A model generated the notes under the pieces. The model was given only the letters and a program-made list of their open reading frames with translations. It had not been told where the DNA came from and did no database searches. 44,492 nucleotides of DNA from Rhodanobacter sp. (GTDB lineage: Bacteria; Pseudomonadota; Gammaproteobacteria; Xanthomonadales; Rhodanobacteraceae). This document shows positions 39,517-44,492 of this stretch, in pieces; the stretch's first letter is position 1; each line of letters begins with the position of its first letter. Where the stretch lies: the NCBI GenBank assembly GCA_004298015.1, contig SCSE01000026.1, positions 1-44,492 on the forward strand. The letters are read 5' to 3'. Both the position numbers and the translations under genes were made by a program.

Positions 39517-42500
39517 ATGCCCAGCCCGATACCGCATCCAGCCCTGCCCACCACACCCAGGCAACGCCGTTACTGGACTCCGCCGCACGGCTCCGCACGC
39601 GCCTTGCTGATCGCCGAGGCCGCGCGCTCGCATCCGGGGCTGTTGGTGGTCGTCACCCGCGATACCCAGCGCGCCCAGGCGCTGGAAGCGGAGTTGAAGA
39701 TCTTCGCCGGCGCCCTGCCGGTGCTGCATTTCCCCGACTGGGAAACCCTGCCCTACGACGTGTTCAGCCCGCTGCCGGAAATCGTCTCGCAGCGTATCGC
39801 CACCCTGTACCGGTTGCCCAGCGTGACCCGCGGCGTGCTGGTGGTGCCGGTGGCCACGCTGATGCAGCGCATCGCACCGCGTTCGCACATCACCGCGACC
39901 GGCCTGGTCATGGCGCGCGGCCAGAAGCTGGACCTGGGCCACGAACAGCGGCGCCTGGAGGCGTCCGGCTACCGCCACGTGCCCCAGGTCGGCGAACCCG
40001 GAGATTTTGCCGTACGCGGCGCCCTGCTCGACATCTTCCCGATGGGCACCGCCGAGCCGTACCGCATCGAATTGTTCGACGACGAGGTGGAATCGATCCG
40101 CAGCTTCGATCCGGAAACCCAGCGCTCGCAGCAACAGGTCGAGCGGATCGAGCTGCTGCCGGCTCGAGAGTTTCCGCTCACCGACGAGGCCGCCAGGACC
40201 TTCCGTGGCAACCTGCGTGAGCGCTTTCCGATCGACGTGCGTCGCTGCACCTTGTACCAGGACATGAAGGAAGGCGTGACCCCCGGCGGCATCGAGTACT
40301 ACCTGCCACTGTTCTTCACCCAGACCACCACCTTGTTCGAGTACCTCGCCGACGACGCCCTGTTTCTGCTTGGCGAGGGCGCCGGCGATGCTGCCGACCT
40401 GTTCTGGACCCAGACCTCCGAACGATACGACCAGCGCGCACACGACATCGAACGCCCGGTGTTGCCCCCCGCCGAGTTGTACCTCAGCCCCGAACAATGG
40501 CGCGAGCAGCTCAACAAGCGACTGCGGGTGGAAGTGGTTGCTGCGGACCACGCCCATGCGCTGAGCAGCGGCACCCAGCCCGCGCCTGAGCTGCCGCTCA
40601 ACCGCAAGGGCGAGGAACCTGTCAGCGCGCTGCGGCACTTTCTGGACAACTACCCCGGCCGCGTACTGATCGCCGCCGATTCGGCCGGCCGGCGCGAGGC
40701 GCTAATCGAGACGCTGGCCGCTGCAGGTATCAAACCGGACAACCTGGACGACTGGATCGCGTTCGCACAGCCGGCCTCGACGGCAGAGGCAAGCCGCTTC
40801 GCCATCACCATCGCGCCGCTGGAGCAGGGCTTCGCGCTGAACAAGCCGGCCATCACTGTGCTTACCGAGCGCGAACTGTATGGCGAACGGGTGCGCAGCG
40901 AGCGGGATCGCAAGCGCCGCCGTGGCAGCGCACGCGATCCGGAAACCATCATCCGCGATCTCACGGAACTCACCATCGGTGCGCCGATCGTGCACGTCGA
41001 TCATGGCGTGGGCCGGTATCAGGGCCTGGTTTCGATGGACGTCGGCGGCATGGATGGCGAGTTCCTCACCATCGAATACGCCAAGGGTGACAAGCTGTAC
41101 GTGCCGGTGGCGCAACTGGGCCTGGTCAGCCGCTATTCGGGCACGGCGCCGGAACTCGCGCCCCTGCATTCGCTGGGCGGCGACGCGTGGGAACGGGCAC
41201 GCCGGAAGGCCGCCGAAAAGGTCCGCGATGTCGCTGCCGAACTGCTGGCGATCTATGCCCAACGGCAGGCACGCGGTGGCGAATCGATGGCGGTGGATCA
41301 TCAACTGGTGGAGGAATTCGGCCGCAGCTTCCCGTTCGAGGAAACCCCCGATCAGGAGAGCGCAATCGAGGCTGTGCTCGCTGATCTGGCCGCGCCGCGG
41401 GCAATGGACCGGGTGATCTGCGGCGATGTCGGCTTCGGCAAGACCGAGGTCGCCTTGCGCGCCGCCTTCGCTGCCGCCACTGCCGGCAAGCAGGTCGCCG
41501 TGCTGGTGCCGACCACCTTGCTGGCGCAACAGCATTACCGCAACTTCGCCGACCGCTTCGCCGACTGGCCGGTGCGCGTGGACGTGTTGTCGCGTTTCAA
41601 GTCCACCAAGGAGGTCAACGATGCACTGAAGCGCCTCGCCAACGGCCAGATCGACGTGATCGTGGGCACCCACAAGCTGCTGATGCCGGATATCAAGTTC
41701 AGCAACCTCGGCCTGGTGATCGTCGACGAAGAACAGCGCTTCGGCGTGCGCCAGAAGGAGCAACTGAAAAAACTTCGCGCCGAAGTCGACCTGCTCACGA
41801 TGACCGCCACGCCGATCCCGCGCACGCTGAACATGGCGATGGCCGGCCTGCGCGACCTGTCGCTGATCGCCACGCCACCGGCGCATCGCACCGCGGTACA
41901 GACCTTCATCTCCGCGTGGGACCCGGCGACCATCCGCGAGGCGCTGCAACGCGAGCTGTCGCGCGGCGGTCAGGTGTACTTCCTGCACAACCAGGTCGAA
42001 AGCATCGAGCGCACCGTGCGCGAACTTCAGGAGCTGGTGCCGGACGCCCACATCCGCATCGCCCACGGCCAGATGCCCGAGCGCGAGCTGGAACAGGTGA
42101 TGGCGGACTTCCACCGTCAGCGCTTCAACGTGCTGGTCTGCACCACCATCATCGAAACCGGCATCGACATTCCCACTGCCAACACCATCATCATCGACCG
42201 CGCCGACCGTTTCGGGCTGGCCCAGCTGCACCAACTGCGCGGCCGCGTCGGGCGTTCGCACCATCGTGCCTACGCCTACCTGGTGGTGCCCGACCGCAAG
42301 TCGATCACCGCCGATGCGCAGAAACGCCTGGAAGCCCTGGCTTCGCTGGAGGAACTCGGCGCTGGGTTCACCCTGGCCACCCACGACCTGGAAATCCGCG
42401 GTGCCGGCGAACTGCTCGGCGACGAACAGTCCGGGCAGATCCAGGAGATCGGCTTCGGCCTCTACACCGAACTTCTCGACCGCGCGGTACGTGCCTTGAA

Positions 42501-42987
42501 GTCGGGAAAAATCCCCGACTTCGACCTCAACAGCGAACACGAGACCGACGTCGAACTGCACCTGCCTGCGTTGATTCCCGATGACTACCTCGGCGACGTG
42601 CATGCACGCCTGACCTTGTACAAGCGCATCGCCAGTGCCCGCAGCGAGGATGCCCTGCGCGACCTGCAAGTGGAAATGATCGACCGTTTCGGGCTGCTTC
42701 CAGAGAGTGCCAAACAGCTGTTCGCGGTGGCCAGCCTCAAGCTCATGGCCACGCCACTGGGCATCCGCAAACTGGATTTCGGTGCCAATGGCGGTCGCAT
42801 CACCTTCCGCGAGAAACCCGAGGTCGAGCCGATGGCCATCATCAAGCTGATCCAGAGCCTGCCCCGCGTCTACAAGCTGGATGGCCAGGACAAGCTCAAG
42901 ATCACCCTCGACCTGCCCGGCGCCACCGAACGCATCCGCAGCGCCCAGGAAGTGCTGATCCTGCTCGGTGCGCGTCGACCGGGCTGA
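39517..42987 (+). CDS. mfd: Transcription-repair coupling factor Mfd
   Basis: Mfd is a 1156-residue DNA translocase. It removes stalled RNA polymerase and recruits UvrA to start transcription-coupled repair. The UvrB-homology region (about 25-380) contains LHFPDWETLPYDVFSP. The RNA polymerase interaction domain follows around DLTELTIGAPIVHVDHGVGRYQG. The RecG-like motor has Walker A GDVGFGKTEVALRAAF, Walker B DEEQRFGV, TATPIPRTLNMA, and TTIIETGIDIPTANTIIIDRAD with QLRGRVGRS. The C-terminal domain (about 980-1156) is complete. The ATG at 39517 is preferred over TTG two codons earlier. All motifs are intact, so it should be active. Confidence 0.97.
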   Translation: MPSPIPHPALPTTPRQRRYWTPPHGSARALLIAEAARSHPGLLVVVTRDTQRAQALEAELKIFAGALPVLHFPDWETLPYDVFSPLPEIVSQRIATLYRLPSVTRGVLVVPVATLMQRIAPRSHITATGLVMARGQKLDLGHEQRRLEASGYRHVPQVGEPGDFAVRGALLDIFPMGTAEPYRIELFDDEVESIRSFDPETQRSQQQVERIELLPAREFPLTDEAARTFRGNLRERFPIDVRRCTLYQDMKEGVTPGGIEYYLPLFFTQTTTLFEYLADDALFLLGEGAGDAADLFWTQTSERYDQRAHDIERPVLPPAELYLSPEQWREQLNKRLRVEVVAADHAHALSSGTQPAPELPLNRKGEEPVSALRHFLDNYPGRVLIAADSAGRREALIETLAAAGIKPDNLDDWIAFAQPASTAEASRFAITIAPLEQGFALNKPAITVLTERELYGERVRSERDRKRRRGSARDPETIIRDLTELTIGAPIVHVDHGVGRYQGLVSMDVGGMDGEFLTIEYAKGDKLYVPVAQLGLVSRYSGTAPELAPLHSLGGDAWERARRKAAEKVRDVAAELLAIYAQRQARGGESMAVDHQLVEEFGRSFPFEETPDQESAIEAVLADLAAPRAMDRVICGDVGFGKTEVALRAAFAAATAGKQVAVLVPTTLLAQQHYRNFADRFADWPVRVDVLSRFKSTKEVNDALKRLANGQIDVIVGTHKLLMPDIKFSNLGLVIVDEEQRFGVRQKEQLKKLRAEVDLLTMTATPIPRTLNMAMAGLRDLSLIATPPAHRTAVQTFISAWDPATIREALQRELSRGGQVYFLHNQVESIERTVRELQELVPDAHIRIAHGQMPERELEQVMADFHRQRFNVLVCTTIIETGIDIPTANTIIIDRADRFGLAQLHQLRGRVGRSHHRAYAYLVVPDRKSITADAQKRLEALASLEELGAGFTLATHDLEIRGAGELLGDEQSGQIQEIGFGLYTELLDRAVRALKSGKIPDFDLNSEHETDVELHLPALIPDDYLGDVHARLTLYKRIASARSEDALRDLQVEMIDRFGLLPESAKQLFAVASLKLMATPLGIRKLDFGANGGRITFREKPEVEPMAIIKLIQSLPRVYKLDGQDKLKITLDLPGATERIRSAQEVLILLGARRPG

Positions 42988-43510
42988 GCTTCTCGGCGGC
43001 ATCCCGATCGAGGGGAGCCATCGCCACAGCCTCGCGACGCCTTCAGGATCGAAGATGACTCGTCGCTGCCTTGTACCGCGAGGGTTCCGACCGGAGGTCA
43101 CTGGCGCAGTGTGCCAGCTGGCTGCCGCGCCCCGGTATCCCATAGTGCGATGCACATCACACTTTGCCATGTCTCGATGGCCCGGATTCTGCAGCTACCT
43201 CGGTGAGCCACCAGGGTTCATCGCAGATACCGGACAGCATGAAAAGCACACGCCCACGCCACGCCGACAACAAGCCGCGACCCGCACGGGTTCGCAGTTT
43301 TCGACGGATGAAGGGCGACTTCGACCGGAATCGTGCGTGGATGCGGATGGCACGGCGTCCGATGATTTTTCAGGGCGGCATCGGCCCAAAAGCGTCCATT
43401 GTGACCGCCGTCACGACATCAGCTGCCGCTATGCGTCAGTCCACGGGCAAAACCCGCTACGAAACATGCCGCTTGTTCACACACCCCCTCACCCGCTGGA
43501 GTTCATCCCC
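42988..43510. other. Intergenic region between mfd and the HD-GYP gene
   Basis: About 520 bases. The frame of the HD-GYP gene is open through it, but the translated part has no hydrophobic start or family match, and the composition is unlike the gene. No terminator, repeat or RNA gene was recognised. Confidence 0.5.
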
Positions 43511-44377
43511 ATGACTACCACACCGCAATTAAGGGCATCGCTCATCTATGTCGTGCTGGCGTCTGCATGGATCGGGCTTTCCGACCGTGCGCTGGAGGCC
43601 ATGCTGAATGGAAGCAGCCTGCTGGTCCTGGCAATGACTATCAAGGGTTTCGTGTTTGTCGTCGGCACCGGACTGGTACTTTACTGGCTGCTCGGTCGTG
43701 GCCTGAAGAATCTGCTGGCTGCCAACCATGACCTGCGCGGCGACAACGAGCGGGTGATGCGGGTGCTGCTGTCGGCGATGAAGCTCTCGCGCAAGGACGC
43801 AGGCAGCTCGTCCGACCGCGTGGTGCCGATGGTCGAGGGCCTTGCCAGACTCGCCGGCCTGCACGGCGATACACTTCGTGAGATCAAGGTGGGTGCACTG
43901 CTGCGCGACGTCGGCAATCTGGCGATTCCGGAAGCTGGTCCGGCCACACAGGCACGTTTGAGCACCAAGGAAATGGCGCAGATTCGACGCCATACCCAGA
44001 CCGGTCGCGATCTGCTGGAGCAGGCCGACTTTCCCGCCACGGTAGTGGATGTCGCACATGCCCACCACGAGCGCTGGGATGGTTTCGGGTATCCGCGCGG
44101 ACTGGCCGCTGAAGCGATTCCACTGGCGGCACGCATCGTCAGTATTGTCGATGTCTGGGATGCTCTCAGCTCGGATCGCGGCTATCGCAGGAAATGGCCG
44201 GAGGGCAAGGTGCTGGAGTACATGCGCCATGGCGCCGGCAGCCAGTTCGACCCGGCATTGACCGAGCTGTTCATTGCCCACTACGAACAGCTGAAAGGCG
44301 ACGCGAAAACAGCCCGCCAGTCGGCCACAAACAGCGAAATTCCGGCATTTCAGGTGATCGAAACCAAGGCGGCCTAG
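43511..44377 (+). CDS. Membrane HD-GYP domain protein with degenerate HD motif
   Basis: A 288-residue protein from the ATG at 43511. Two membrane helices (about residues 8-24 and 36-61) are followed by a short helix and an HD-GYP domain (about 85-250). The GYP part is good: HHERWDGFGYPRGL at 185-198, plus H161 and the later Asp in VDVWDAL. The HD signature, normally HDIGK, reads RDVGN at 132-136, so the His and Lys are gone. The upstream metal-ligand His (usually HS.RV) is also absent (SSSDRVVP). The enzyme is therefore probably not an active c-di-GMP phosphodiesterase. It may bind the nucleotide or a partner instead. The long non-coding leader suggests its own promoter. Confidence 0.8.
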   Translation: MTTTPQLRASLIYVVLASAWIGLSDRALEAMLNGSSLLVLAMTIKGFVFVVGTGLVLYWLLGRGLKNLLAANHDLRGDNERVMRVLLSAMKLSRKDAGSSSDRVVPMVEGLARLAGLHGDTLREIKVGALLRDVGNLAIPEAGPATQARLSTKEMAQIRRHTQTGRDLLEQADFPATVVDVAHAHHERWDGFGYPRGLAAEAIPLAARIVSIVDVWDALSSDRGYRRKWPEGKVLEYMRHGAGSQFDPALTELFIAHYEQLKGDAKTARQSATNSEIPAFQVIETKAA

Positions 44378-44492
44378 GAGCGTGGGCCGTAGAAACCTTC
44401 GGGCTGCGATTGTGCTCTCATCCATAGGCTGAGTCTCTCGTCAGGCTTGCATAGAACCACTATGCGCTCCTTCCGATAGACCCATCCTATGG

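Noticed and set aside
40702..43170. Open frame of about 820 codons on the minus strand opposite mfd
   Set aside because: Antisense shadow of the complete mfd gene; no recognisable domain.
42968..43510. Upstream extension of the HD-GYP gene
   Set aside because: The frame is open but has no start signal or family similarity; the membrane helix starts right after the ATG at 43511.

Overview
The window looks like part of a gammaproteobacterial chromosome of the Xanthomonadales/Lysobacterales, most like the Rhodanobacter–Dyella group. This rests on the gene order murJ-ribF-ileS-lspA-ispH divergent from rpsT, a leucine-catabolic liu block, an ACMSD/kynureninase pair, and a family of REP-like palindromes built on GGAGCGCACCCTGTGCGCGA. 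Species cannot be fixed from sequence alone. All family names here come from motif recognition; no database search was run.

Island (1–about 11930). This is accessory DNA with visibly lower GC than the rest, ending beside a tRNA-Thr(CGU) gene at 11982–12057. Its left part holds an AlpA-type regulator overlapping a P4-phage-like primase/helicase whose 3' end is cut off at 111. The main cargo is a compact five-gene plus-strand operon (2126–8779): an all-helical protein (GASH-like), two different P-loop GTPases (DO-GTPase2-like and DO-GTPase1-like), a large GAP1-like protein, and a caspase-fold peptidase. GAP1 and the caspase end in the same roughly 85-residue domain (EAD1-like), which probably couples them. 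The arrangement fits the GTPase-centred biological conflict systems predicted by comparative genomics. A separate SIR2-like/P-loop NTPase gene (9243–11615) follows, so the island reads as a defence island. No integrase is visible; it may lie left of the window or be lost.

Core region 1 (11930–20080). tRNA-Thr with its own promoter and terminator, then the minus-strand cluster murJ, ribF, ileS, lspA, ispH (lipid II flipping, flavin synthesis, Ile-tRNA charging, lipoprotein processing, isoprenoid synthesis). rpsT is divergent, with a good sigma-70 promoter and a TTG start.

Core region 2 (20187–29569). Ferrous iron uptake (feoA, feoB and a small Cys-rich third gene) under a likely Fur box. A nested palindromic element separates feoA from feoB and seems to have displaced the original feoB start. 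Next come liuC, liuD and liuE for leucine/isovalerate breakdown, two GNAT acetyltransferases, an RcnB-like periplasmic protein and a short-chain dehydrogenase.

Core region 3 (29674–39333). A YeiP/EfpL-type elongation factor; ACMSD, a secreted protein and kynureninase; a YqaE/Pmp3 peptide; then a TetR regulator with two copies of a NemR-like operator (TAGACGAC..GTCTA). One operator precedes tetR and one precedes an alcohol dehydrogenase / NADP oxidoreductase / DJ-1-like gene set, suggesting an electrophile or aldehyde detoxification regulon. A VOC protein and a GNAT protein follow.

Right end (39517–44492). mfd (transcription-repair coupling factor), then a membrane HD-GYP protein whose HD motif is degenerate (RDVGN). 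The last 115 bases hold no recognisable gene.
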